From Lachnospiraceae bacterium (lineage in GTDB: Bacteria; Bacillota; Clostridia; Lachnospirales; Lachnospiraceae): 59,898 nt of DNA. The DNA is taken from assembly GCA_015057035.1 (NCBI GenBank), contig SVFC01000013.1, positions 1 through 59,898 of the forward strand. The letters are read 5' to 3'. Below are positions 52,965 through 59,898 of this stretch, piece after piece. Under the pieces are notes generated by a model. The model was not told the DNA's origin. It was given only the letters and a program-made list of their open reading frames with translations, and ran no database searches. The translations under genes were made by a program, and so were the position numbers. The first letter of the stretch is position 1; every line of letters starts with the position of its first letter.

Positions 52965-54113
52965 TTAGATATGTGCCTTCACTGCCTGGCTTACCACATC
53001 CGCAACTCGTGGGTCGAAAGCCTCTGGCATAATAAAGTCATCACATAATTCTTCGTCGGAAACTAGTGCAGCTAGAGCCTCTGCGGCAGCCAGTTTCATT
53101 TCTTCTGTAATCTGTTTTGCCCGGCCTTCCAGAGCACCTTTGAAAATGCCTGGGAAAGCGATTACGTTGTTCACCTGATTTGGGAAGTCGCTTCGACCAG
53201 TTCCAACGATACGTGCGCCTGCGGCTTTTGCCACATCTGGCATAATCTCAGGAACAGGATTTGCCATAGCAAACAGGATTGCGTCTTTATTCATAGAAGC
53301 AACCATATCTGCGGTTACGATGTTTGGAGCAGAAACGCCTACGAAGATATCTGCATTTTTCAGTGCGTCTGCAAGTGTGCCGTTTTCACCAGAGAGGTTG
53401 GTAACAGCAGTCATTTTTTCCTGCATCCAGTTCAGGTTAGGATAGTCTTTGCTGATAATGCCTTCGCGATCACACATAATGATATTGGTAAATCCGTAGC
53501 GAAGCAGGAGTTTTGTAATGGCAATTCCAGCGGAGCCAGCGCCATTCACTACCACGCGACAGTTTTCTTTGCATTTTCCTGTGAGGCGAAGTCCGTTAAT
53601 AATGCCTGCAAGGACTACGATGGCAGTACCATGCTGGTCATCGTGGAACACAGGAATGTCCAACATTGCTTTCAAGCGTTCTTCGATTTCAAAACAGCGA
53701 GGTGCTGAGATGTCTTCTAAGTTAATGCCACCAAACCCAGGGGCGATATTTTTGACAGCAGTGATGATTTCCTCTGTGTCCTGTGTATCTAAACAGATTG
53801 GAACTGCATTTACATTGCCGAATTCCTTGAATAGAACGCATTTGCCTTCCATAACAGGCATAGCGGCGTGTGGCCCAATATTTCCAAGACCAAGCACGGC
53901 ACTTCCGTCGGAAACGACAGCCACGGTATTTGCCTTCCAGGTATAGGTGTAGGCAGCGTCTTTATCCTGTGCAATCACCTTGCATGGCTCAGCAACACCA
54001 GGAGTATAGGCAATTGCCAAGTCCTCACGGGAGTTCACTTTTGATTTTGCGGTGGTTTCTAACTTGCCATTCCATGCTTCGTGGCACTGTAACGCTTTTT
54101 CCATTTGATTCAT
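52965..54113 (-). CDS. Malic enzyme, NAD(P)-dependent (short bacterial type)
   Basis: This 382-residue protein matches the short bacterial malic enzymes: LAIAYTPGVAEPCK (about 30-43, Tyr catalytic), LGNIGPHAAMPVMEGKCVLFKEF, the metal-binding DDQHGTA with the preceding Asp/Glu (about 155-161), and the nucleotide fold VVNGAGSAGIA. It decarboxylates malate to pyruvate with NAD(P). ATG 54113 follows AGGAG; the ATG seven codons earlier overlaps that site. Cytoplasmic. It is divergent from rho. Confidence 0.95.
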   Translation of the reverse strand: MNQMEKALQCHEAWNGKLETTAKSKVNSREDLAIAYTPGVAEPCKVIAQDKDAAYTYTWKANTVAVVSDGSAVLGLGNIGPHAAMPVMEGKCVLFKEFGNVNAVPICLDTQDTEEIITAVKNIAPGFGGINLEDISAPRCFEIEERLKAMLDIPVFHDDQHGTAIVVLAGIINGLRLTGKCKENCRVVVNGAGSAGIAITKLLLRYGFTNIIMCDREGIISKDYPNLNWMQEKMTAVTNLSGENGTLADALKNADIFVGVSAPNIVTADMVASMNKDAILFAMANPVPEIMPDVAKAAGARIVGTGRSDFPNQVNNVIAFPGIFKGALEGRAKQITEEMKLAAAEALAALVSDEELCDDFIMPEAFDPRVADVVSQAVKAHI

Positions 54114-54218
54114 AATAGTTCTCCTAACAATCATTCCTAAATCTTACATATACACGAATATAGCACTCCTAAAAATACAAATCAAGAAAAAGGTCTTCCT
54201 ATTTTAAAAGATGTGGTG

Positions 54219-54224
54219 TATAAT
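54219..54224 (+). promoter_or_regulatory. Candidate -10 of rho
   Basis: A perfect TATAAT lies 70 bases before the rho start with a weak TTCCTA 17 bases upstream. The leader of about 60 bases could serve in autoregulation, but no clear structure is seen. Confidence 0.5.
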
Positions 54225-54293
54225 GGGCTAATCAAAGATCGTTAGTCGTATCAGACAATATTCCCAGGAAAATGGAGTTGAATAGGAGATAGT

Positions 54294-55637
54294 ATGAGAG
54301 AAAAATATGAAAGTCTTTCCGCAGCTGTTTTAAAAGACCTTGCAAAAGCAAGAGGTATCAAAGGGCTTACAGGCATGAAAAAAGAAGATGTGGTTGAAGC
54401 TATGCTTGCCCAGGATGAAAAAGACAAAGCTGCCAATGCAAGTAGTTCATATACCAATGAGAGAGAAAATAATCAGCCTTCAGTAGTTCGTGAAGAGAAT
54501 ACCAGCTTAGACAGCGGACAGATGGCAGATGGCATCCTTGAAGTTATGGGAGATGGATTTGGATTTATCCGTTGCGAGAACTTCCTTCCAGGTGAGAATG
54601 ACATCTACGTTGCACCAGCAGTGATTCGTAAATTCGGACTGAAAACAGGAGATATTATCCGTGGTGGTATCCGCGTAAAGAATCAGGGCGAAAAATTTGC
54701 AGCCCTTTTATATGTAAGCAGTGTCAATGGATATAAACCAGAAGAAGTTCCTAAGAGACCAAACTTTGAAGATTTGACACCTATTTTCCCAAATGAGAGA
54801 CTTCATTTGGAGAGACCAGGTGCAAGTGTTGCCATGAGAGTTGTGGATTTGGTTGCCCCAGTTGGTAAGGGACAGCGTGGTATGATTGTTTCACAGCCTA
54901 AAGCTGGTAAGACAACTCTGTTAAAAGAGATTGCGAATTCTATTACACAGAACAATCCAGAAATGCATTTAATTATTTTATTAATTGACGAACGTCCAGA
55001 AGAAGTTACAGATATTATGGAATCTGTACAGGGCTCTGATGTAGAGGTAATTCATTCTACTTTCGATGAACTTCCAGATCACCACAGACGTGTATCGGAA
55101 ATGGTAATCGAACGTGCAAAACGTCTTGTAGAGCACAAGAGAGATGTAATCATTCTCCTTGACAGTATTACCCGCCTTGCCAGAGCATACAACTTAACTG
55201 TTGCGCCAAGTGGACGTACTCTGTCAGGTGGTCTTGACCCAGCGGCTCTTCATATGCCAAAGCGTTTCTTTGGTGCTGCCAGAAATATGAGAGAGGGCGG
55301 AAGTCTTACAATTCTTGCAACAGCTCTTGTTGATACAGGAAGCAAGATGGATGACGTAGTATTCGAAGAATTCAAGGGAACAGGTAACATGGAACTGGTA
55401 CTGGATCGCAAACTTTCTGAGAAACGTATTTTCCCAGCGGTTGACATTGTGAAGTCGGGAACTCGTCGTGATGACCTGCTCTTAGATGAGGAAGAGATGG
55501 CAGCTATTGAGATTATGCGTAAAGCCTTTAATGGCATGAAAGCAGAGGAGTCAGTGGAAACTATCTTGAATATGTTTGCACATACCAAGAACAATAAGGA
55601 ATTTATCGACCAGATTAGAAAAACGCGTATGTTCTAA
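54294..55637 (+). CDS. rho: Transcription termination factor Rho
   Basis: This 447-residue protein has the N-terminal Rho-N helices ([26 protein letters not shown], 14-39), a short charged linker (40-75), the RNA-binding OSB fold ([14 protein letters not shown], about 79-92), Walker [10 protein letters not shown] (about 199-207), Walker [15 protein letters not shown], the Q/R loops, and the C-terminal ATPase. It stops untranslated transcripts. The start ATG follows AGGAG. Length is slightly above E. coli Rho (419), due to the linker. Intact. Confidence 0.97.
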   Translation: MREKYESLSAAVLKDLAKARGIKGLTGMKKEDVVEAMLAQDEKDKAANASSSYTNERENNQPSVVREENTSLDSGQMADGILEVMGDGFGFIRCENFLPGENDIYVAPAVIRKFGLKTGDIIRGGIRVKNQGEKFAALLYVSSVNGYKPEEVPKRPNFEDLTPIFPNERLHLERPGASVAMRVVDLVAPVGKGQRGMIVSQPKAGKTTLLKEIANSITQNNPEMHLIILLIDERPEEVTDIMESVQGSDVEVIHSTFDELPDHHRRVSEMVIERAKRLVEHKRDVIILLDSITRLARAYNLTVAPSGRTLSGGLDPAALHMPKRFFGAARNMREGGSLTILATALVDTGSKMDDVVFEEFKGTGNMELVLDRKLSEKRIFPAVDIVKSGTRRDDLLLDEEEMAAIEIMRKAFNGMKAEESVETILNMFAHTKNNKEFIDQIRKTRMF

Positions 55638-55665
55638 ACTATTTTGAATAGTTATAAAAAAGGTG

Positions 55666-55694
55666 TTGCATTTCTAGAATAGATATGTTATTAT
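55666..55694 (+). promoter_or_regulatory. Promoter of rpmE
   Basis: TTGCAT (55666-55671), 17-base spacer, TATTAT (55689-55694) with TG in the extended -10 position. Confidence 0.8.
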
Positions 55695-55830
55695 AACTAA
55701 GCTGTTTATCGGGATGTAAACGGACGTAACGTGTCGTCTCTTGTAGTAAGCATCATATACGGATCGGGTATACGGGTGTAAAGAGATGTTTCAACTATAA
55801 AAACGATAAGATCATAAAGAGGTGAAAATC
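55695..55830 (+). ncRNA. Structured rpmE leader, candidate L31 autoregulatory RNA
   Basis: The roughly 125-base leader between the promoter and the start codon is rich in paired segments, for example TATAC-n7-GTATA near 55760 and TCTCTT (55738) with AAGAGA (55781). Leaders bound by ribosomal protein L31 are known in Firmicutes, and this one has the right place and size. I cannot confirm the consensus by eye. Confidence 0.5.
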
Positions 55831-56031
55831 ATGAGAGAAGGAATCCATCCAGATTACTATCAGGCAACTGTTACATGTAACTGTGGTAACACATTCGTTA
55901 CAGGTTCAACAAAATCAGAAATCCACGTAGAAATTTGCTCAAAATGCCATCCATTCTACACAGGACAGCAGAAAGCTAGCCAGGCTCGTGGACGTATTGA
56001 ACAGTTCAATAAGAAATACGGCGTTAAATAA
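55831..56031 (+). CDS. rpmE: 50S ribosomal protein L31 (zinc-binding form)
   Basis: This 66-residue protein begins MREGIHPDY and has all four zinc-type cysteines: Cys16, Cys18, Cys36 and Cys39 ([11 protein letters not shown]). It is therefore the C+ paralogue used under zinc-replete conditions. ATG 55831 follows GAGGTG; the ATG three codons earlier is too near that site. It has its own promoter and terminator at 56047-56078. Confidence 0.97.
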   Translation: MREGIHPDYYQATVTCNCGNTFVTGSTKSEIHVEICSKCHPFYTGQQKASQARGRIEQFNKKYGVK

Positions 56032-56046
56032 TTATAAGCTACTGAG

Positions 56047-56078
56047 AAGGTTGAGGTTATTAAATCTCAACCTTTTTT
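56047..56078 (+). terminator. Terminator after rpmE
   Basis: AAGGTTGAG pairs with CTCAACCTT around a 10-base loop, then a T-run. Read-through or another promoter must supply DUF1385-prmC-prfA. Confidence 0.9.
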
Positions 56079-56098
56079 ATCGTTAGAGGTGCAACAAT

Positions 56099-57043
56099 AT
56101 GAAGTATTCAGGTGTTGGCGGACAGGCTGTTATGGAAGGCGTAATGATGCGCAATGGCGACAAATATGCTGTGGCAGTTCGTAAGCCAGATAAAGAAATC
56201 GATGTACAGGTCTTTGACTATGCAGGACCAATTAAGAATAAAACTTTTAAAAATATTCCAATTATTCGCGGAGTTTTGAACTTTGTAGACTCCTTGTATC
56301 TTGGAATGACAACTCTGTTTCATTCTGCTTCTTTTTTTGAAGATGAAGAAGAACTTAAGAAAATGGAAGGCATGACAGAGGAAGAGAAAAAGGAATATAA
56401 GGAAAAAGAAAAACAAAAAGAAAGTGCTGCCATGGGAGGCACTGTTGTGCTGTCTATTGTTATGGCAGTTGGTATTTTCTTTGTTGTGCCATACCTTATT
56501 TCCCAGTTTGTTCAGAATGTGTTGCAGGTGGAGTCACATCTTGTGATTGCTTTAATCGAAGGTGTGGTTAGACTGTGTATTTTTATTACATATGTGGGAG
56601 CGATTTCTTTGATGGAAGACATCAAGCGTACCTATATGTACCACGGCGCAGAGCACAAATGCATCAACTGTATTGAACATGGTCTGGAACTGAATGTAGA
56701 AAATGTAAGAAAAAGTTCCAAACAGCACAAACGCTGCGGTACCAGTTTCTTACTGATTGTAATGCTGATTAGTATTATTTTCTTTATGTTTATTGAAGTA
56801 GAATCAGGATTATTAAAACTTGTAATTCGATTATTACTGATTCCTGTAATTGCAGGAGTATCTTATGAATTTATCCGTTTGGCAGGTCGCTTTGATAACT
56901 GGTTTGTAAACCTTCTTAGTGTGCCAGGACTTTGGATGCAGAAGCTTACCACCAAAGAGCCGGACGATGATATGATAGAAGTGGCAATTGCTTCTGTAGA
57001 AGCAGTGTTTGACTGGAAAACATGGCAAAAGGAAAACTTATAA
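56099..57043 (+). CDS. DUF1385 membrane protein
   Basis: This 314-residue protein begins with the family hallmark GGQAVMEGVMMRNGDKYAVA (7-26). It has a charged Glu/Lys stretch (about 80-112), then four hydrophobic segments (about 115-137, 148-172, 220-242, 245-265), with the conserved YHGAEHKCINCIEHG (about 181-195) carrying two Cys. In clostridia it is almost always placed before prmC and prfA. Its function is unknown. The stop is immediately followed by the prmC start. Confidence 0.9.
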   Translation: MKYSGVGGQAVMEGVMMRNGDKYAVAVRKPDKEIDVQVFDYAGPIKNKTFKNIPIIRGVLNFVDSLYLGMTTLFHSASFFEDEEELKKMEGMTEEEKKEYKEKEKQKESAAMGGTVVLSIVMAVGIFFVVPYLISQFVQNVLQVESHLVIALIEGVVRLCIFITYVGAISLMEDIKRTYMYHGAEHKCINCIEHGLELNVENVRKSSKQHKRCGTSFLLIVMLISIIFFMFIEVESGLLKLVIRLLLIPVIAGVSYEFIRLAGRFDNWFVNLLSVPGLWMQKLTTKEPDDDMIEVAIASVEAVFDWKTWQKENL

Positions 57044-57871
57044 ATGACATTTCGTGAAGCACTAGAAAAAGGCGAAAAAGTATTAAACCTTGCAGAGATT
57101 GTTGACGCAAAAAATGATGCGTGGCTGCTCCTTGCAATGGTTTGTAAAATAAATCGCACCTATTATTATGTCCATATGGACGAAGAACTTACAATTGAAC
57201 AGGCCAGCGAATATGAGAGCGTACTGAAAAAACGTACAGAACATGTGCCATTGCAGTATATTACTGGAGAACAGGATTTTATGGGATTGCCATTTAAGGT
57301 AAGTCCAGCAGTGCTGATTCCAAGACAGGATACAGAAACTCTGGTGGAAGAGGCGCTCAAAGTCATTAAACCAGGAATGAAGGTCATGGATATGTGTACC
57401 GGTTCGGGTTGCATTCTTATTAGTATTTTGAAGAATGTAACGGGTCTGGAAGGTCATGGTTTTGACATTTCCAAGCAGGCACTGATTGTGGCCAAGGAAA
57501 ATGCCAAGTTAAATGGTGTTTCAGCATCTTTTGAACGAAGCGATCTATTTGAAATGGTAACGGATACTTATGATGTGATTGTTTCAAATCCACCATATAT
57601 TCCAACAGCCGTTATTGACGGTTTGATGCCAGAGGTAGCACAATTCGAGCCATTCCAGGCATTAGACGGTAAAGAAGATGGCCTTTTCTTCTATCGAAAG
57701 ATAGTGAAGGATTGCCGTAAGTATTTGAAAGAGAATGGAAAGATTCTATTTGAGATTGGTCACGACCAGGGACAGGCAGTATCTGACATGCTGACTTACG
57801 CAGGATTTTCTGATGTGAAAGTAGTGAAGGATTTGGCTGGAAATGACAGGGTTGTGGTTGGCGGATTGTAA
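57044..57871 (+). CDS. prmC: Release factor N5-glutamine methyltransferase
   Basis: This 275-residue protein has an N-terminal helical domain (1-75), the segment PLQYITGEQDFMGL (67-80), SAM-binding motif MDMCTGSGCI (about 108-117), and the catalytic NPPY (about 183-186). It methylates the Gln of the GGQ motif in release factors. Its start abuts the DUF1385 stop and its target gene prfA follows 73 bases later. Confidence 0.96.
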   Translation: MTFREALEKGEKVLNLAEIVDAKNDAWLLLAMVCKINRTYYYVHMDEELTIEQASEYESVLKKRTEHVPLQYITGEQDFMGLPFKVSPAVLIPRQDTETLVEEALKVIKPGMKVMDMCTGSGCILISILKNVTGLEGHGFDISKQALIVAKENAKLNGVSASFERSDLFEMVTDTYDVIVSNPPYIPTAVIDGLMPEVAQFEPFQALDGKEDGLFFYRKIVKDCRKYLKENGKILFEIGHDQGQAVSDMLTYAGFSDVKVVKDLAGNDRVVVGGL

Positions 57872-57944
57872 CGATTGCAATTTGTGGAAATTTTTAGTAG
57901 AATAACTGTGGTATAAATGTAGATTTATATATAAGGAGACAATT

Positions 57945-59018
57945 ATGTTTGATAAATTAGAAGATTTACTTCATCACTATGAAGAACTTATGAATACATT
58001 AAGCGAACCGGATGTAGCAAATGATTCTAACCGTTTTCGCAAATTAATGAAGGAGCAGAGCGACCTTCTTCCAATCGTAGAAGCATACAAAGAATATAAA
58101 CAGATGAAGCAGAATATCGAAGATTCCCTGGAAATGCTTGAAATGGAATCTGATGAAGAAATGCGTGAGCTTGCAAAAGAAGAATTAAACGATTCCAAGA
58201 AACGTCTTGAAGAACTCGAGACAGAACTGAAAATTCTTCTTCTTCCAAAGGACCCTAACGACGACAAGAACGTTATCGTGGAAATCCGTGCAGGTGCAGG
58301 TGGTGATGAATCAGCTCTTTTTGCAGCAGAAATCTATCGTATGTATATGCACTACGCAGAAAGCCAGCGTTGGAAAGTAGAAACCCTCGAAGTGGACGAC
58401 ATCGGTATCGGTGGTATGAAGAGCGTAAACTTCATGATTTCTGGTCAGGGCGCATACTCTAAGATGAAATACGAATCTGGTGTACACCGCGTACAGCGTG
58501 TGCCAGAAACAGAATCCGCAGGCCGTATCCATACTTCTACCATTACTGTAGCAGTTATGCCAGAAGCAGAAGAAGTAGACGTACAGATTGATGAAAAAGA
58601 CATCCGTATCGACGTAATGCGTGCGTCTGGTAACGGTGGACAGTGCGTTAACACTACGGACTCCGCAGTTCGTTTAACCCACTACCCAACAGGTATCGTA
58701 ATCTATAGCCAGACAGAAAAGTCACAGCTTCAGAACAAAGAAAAAGCATTTGCACTTCTCCGTGCAAAACTGTACGACTTAGAACTCCAGAAACAGCAGG
58801 ATGCAGAATCAGCAGCCCGCCGTAGCCAGATTGGTACTGGTGACCGTTCTGAAAAGATTCGTACCTACAACTTCCCACAGGGCCGTTGTACAGACCACAG
58901 AATTAACTTAACTCTGTATAAGCTGGATAAGATTATGAACGGAGATATCCAGGATATCATCGATGCTTGTATTGCAGCGGATCAGGCGAAGAAGCTTGCA
59001 AATATGCAAGAGGAGTAA
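57945..59018 (+). CDS. prfA: Peptide chain release factor 1
   Basis: This 357-residue protein has the coiled N-terminal domain, the RGAGGDE-type turn [14 protein letters not shown] (about 106-119), the stop-codon recognition region and the catalytic GGQ at 231-233 in [10 protein letters not shown]. It reads UAA/UAG. AAGGAG ribosome site. It is the end of the rho-side informational block; beyond it no gene is seen in the window. Confidence 0.98.
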   Translation: MFDKLEDLLHHYEELMNTLSEPDVANDSNRFRKLMKEQSDLLPIVEAYKEYKQMKQNIEDSLEMLEMESDEEMRELAKEELNDSKKRLEELETELKILLLPKDPNDDKNVIVEIRAGAGGDESALFAAEIYRMYMHYAESQRWKVETLEVDDIGIGGMKSVNFMISGQGAYSKMKYESGVHRVQRVPETESAGRIHTSTITVAVMPEAEEVDVQIDEKDIRIDVMRASGNGGQCVNTTDSAVRLTHYPTGIVIYSQTEKSQLQNKEKAFALLRAKLYDLELQKQQDAESAARRSQIGTGDRSEKIRTYNFPQGRCTDHRINLTLYKLDKIMNGDIQDIIDACIAADQAKKLANMQEE

Positions 59019-59051
59019 TCCAATGAATGATATGCTAGTTTCATAGACTAA

Positions 59052-59167
59052 GCATGAAAATATAAAAACAAGAAGAACATCGCGTTCCAAGCTTGCTTGG
59101 ATAAGCGGTGTTCTTTTTGTTTTGTAGGAGCAACGCTCCGTCATCTGCGAAGCAGATATTTTCATGC
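59052..59167 (+). ncRNA. Branched structured element B (closing stem around three hairpins)
   Basis: A perfect 12-bp closing stem, GCATGAAAATAT (59052-59063) with ATATTTTCATGC (59156-59167), encloses three hairpins. The first, 59073-59115, is AAGAACATCGC ... GCGGTGTTCTT with an inner TCCAAG/CTTGGA and ends in a T-run. The second, 59127-59139, is GGAGC-aac-GCTCC. The third, 59143-59157, is ATCTGC-gaa-GCAGAT. The layout equals that of element A at 11890-12011 with different sequence. The first hairpin plus T-run can terminate prfA. Confidence 0.55.
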
Positions 59168-59247
59168 GTATATTACTCATCAATGTTTATGTTGCCGGCA
59201 GTTTCGTAGCGTGAGTTGCTACAATACAAGCATCGATATTTACTCGG

Positions 59248-59311
59248 CATTCAGCGAACACCGAGAAGAAGTGGAGCGAAGCGGAATGGATTCGAGGTGT
59301 TCACTGAAATG
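59248..59311. repeat. Long imperfect hairpin
   Basis: TCAGCGAACACCGAGAA (59251-59267) pairs with 59291-59307 with three mismatches around a 23-base purine-rich loop; CAT/ATG flanks extend it. Confidence 0.75.
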
Positions 59312-59386
59312 ATGTTGTGTAAATTTGTGGGGTACTTTATAATGAGTTATATAAACTTGAATTTGTTGAGATAAATTATTGAATGC

Positions 59387-59717
59387 CCCCATTATTTTAA
59401 GAAATAACAGATTAGGTTGGATTCAAAAAAGGAAACATACCCGACTACACTGATAATAAAATGTAACAGTTGGGCATCAAAAAAATTATTATTCCAACTG
59501 GAAATAAAAAAGTGAGAAATAGTAGGTAAAATAAGAGGATATATATGGGTAGATGGACTTGCGGAAGAAAAAAATATCCGACTGCTAGTACATAAATTGC
59601 ATTTAGTTGGGGAGTAGTTAAAATGACCACCCGACTAAATGTCAAAAAGTATGCTGTAGTTGGGCTATATGAAAAAAGTGGACCCGACTAGATGGAGAAA
59701 AGGGATGAACGGTCGGT
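59387..59717. repeat. Phased array of alternating inverted TAGTYGGG elements (53-bp period)
   Basis: CCCGACT-type elements start at 59440, 59493 (TCCAACT), 59577 (TCCGACT), 59630 and 59683. AGTTGGG-type elements (near complement) start at 59468, 59521 (AGTAGGT, degenerate), 59605, 59658 and 59711 (GGTCGGT, degenerate). Within every unit the offset is exactly 28; between units it is 25, except one 56. The 21- and 18-base spacers differ in sequence. A weak unit may precede (CCCCATT 59387, AGGTTGG 59414). Function unknown; protein-binding array or alternating RNA hairpins are both possible. Confidence 0.8.
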
Positions 59718-59796
59718 TAGAGGCCCAATATACTCCGTGCCACAGGTTCGCAAGACAAGCTTGCTCACGCACAAATTCCAATTTCGTACTATATAG

Positions 59797-59830
59797 GTGT
59801 AGATGTTATTAAACATCTGCACTTATTTTT
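59797..59830 (+). terminator. Terminator-like hairpin near the window end
   Basis: GTGTAGATGTT pairs with AACATCTGCAC (one G-T pair) around a short loop, followed by TTATTTTT. Confidence 0.7.
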
Positions 59831-59898
59831 ATATAATGAGGGGAGCAACTGGCCTGACGGAATTCCAATAGGGTTATCACACCCGTTCGACAAACAGT

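Larger units (their letters stand above)
59019..59898. other. 880-base gene-free region, rich in secondary structure
   Basis: No coding frame with a ribosome site is convincing. In order it holds branched element B (59052-59167), a GTAGC/GCTAC hairpin near 59208-59225, a long imperfect hairpin (59248-59311), the phased TAGTYGGG array (59387-59717), a short GC-richer patch and a terminator-like hairpin (59797-59830). Any gene served by this region lies beyond the window. Confidence 0.8.

Noticed and set aside
59387..59717. CRISPR array
   Set aside because: Elements are only 7-8 bases, alternate in orientation and have spacers of two fixed lengths; no leader or cas gene is seen.

Overview
The window looks like a chromosome segment of an anaerobic, motile, plant- or mucin-glycan-using Firmicute of the Lachnospiraceae type (Lachnospira/Roseburia/Butyrivibrio relatives). 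The grounds are moderate-to-low GC, strong AGGAGG ribosome binding sites, a pyruvate:ferredoxin oxidoreductase, class III fructose-bisphosphatase, cysteine desulfidase, CheV, a GH53 galactanase, a GH79 beta-glucuronidase, Rho, and the clostridial rpmE-DUF1385-prmC-prfA block. The genus is an inference.

Layout. 1-5.5 kb: a uronate/glucuronide block (uxaC end, SDR dehydrogenase, TIM-barrel isomerase, TetR regulator, lipoprotein, intracellular GH79). 5.6-11.9 kb: cyuA, an M20 amidohydrolase facing it across a perfect 29-bp hairpin, fbp, a membrane coiled-coil protein and an OmpR-type regulator with no kinase beside it. 11.9-16.1 kb: an accessory stretch with a branched hairpin element, a gene cut off by a truncated IS3/IS150-type element, a 28-residue holin-like type I toxin, and small genes (DUF1648, HIT, zinc phospholipase-C-like, Rpn nuclease remnant). 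16.2-22.5 kb: a barnase-like lipoprotein, AAA ATPase, DUF362, DUF308, GH53 galactanase, and a yybP-ykoY manganese riboswitch with mntP. 22.5-33.5 kb: membrane metallophosphoesterase, a histidine kinase with no regulator beside it plus a lipoprotein, cheV, hisH-hisF, ung, a protein with two FliD_C-like repeats, and a lipoprotein. 33.5-49 kb: ABC-F protein, nifJ, glyA, a coiled-coil protein, family II pyrophosphatase followed by dapF-murE-dapA (meso-DAP peptidoglycan supply), flavoprotein, a papain-like secreted protein and a lipoprotein. 49.1-51.4 kb: a graveyard of fragments (FtsK/EssC, GLUG-repeat protein, decayed second copy of the neighbouring DUF4364 gene, ORF6N remnant). 51.3-59.0 kb: DUF4364, radical SAM, malic enzyme, then rho, rpmE, DUF1385, prmC, prfA. 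59.0-59.9 kb: no gene, but dense DNA/RNA structure.

The most unusual feature is in the last 500 bases. An 8-mer, TAGTYGGG, alternates with its inverse in at least four clear and one degraded unit. Within each unit the offset between the two elements is exactly 28 bp and the usual unit period is 53 bp, while the sequence between elements is not conserved. Next in interest are two branched elements (11.9 and 59.1 kb), in which a closing stem encloses three hairpins of unrelated sequence, and two or three hairpins with different stems but similar loops (1.6, 6.95 and perhaps 19.7 kb). All calls were made by reading the sequence; no database search was run.
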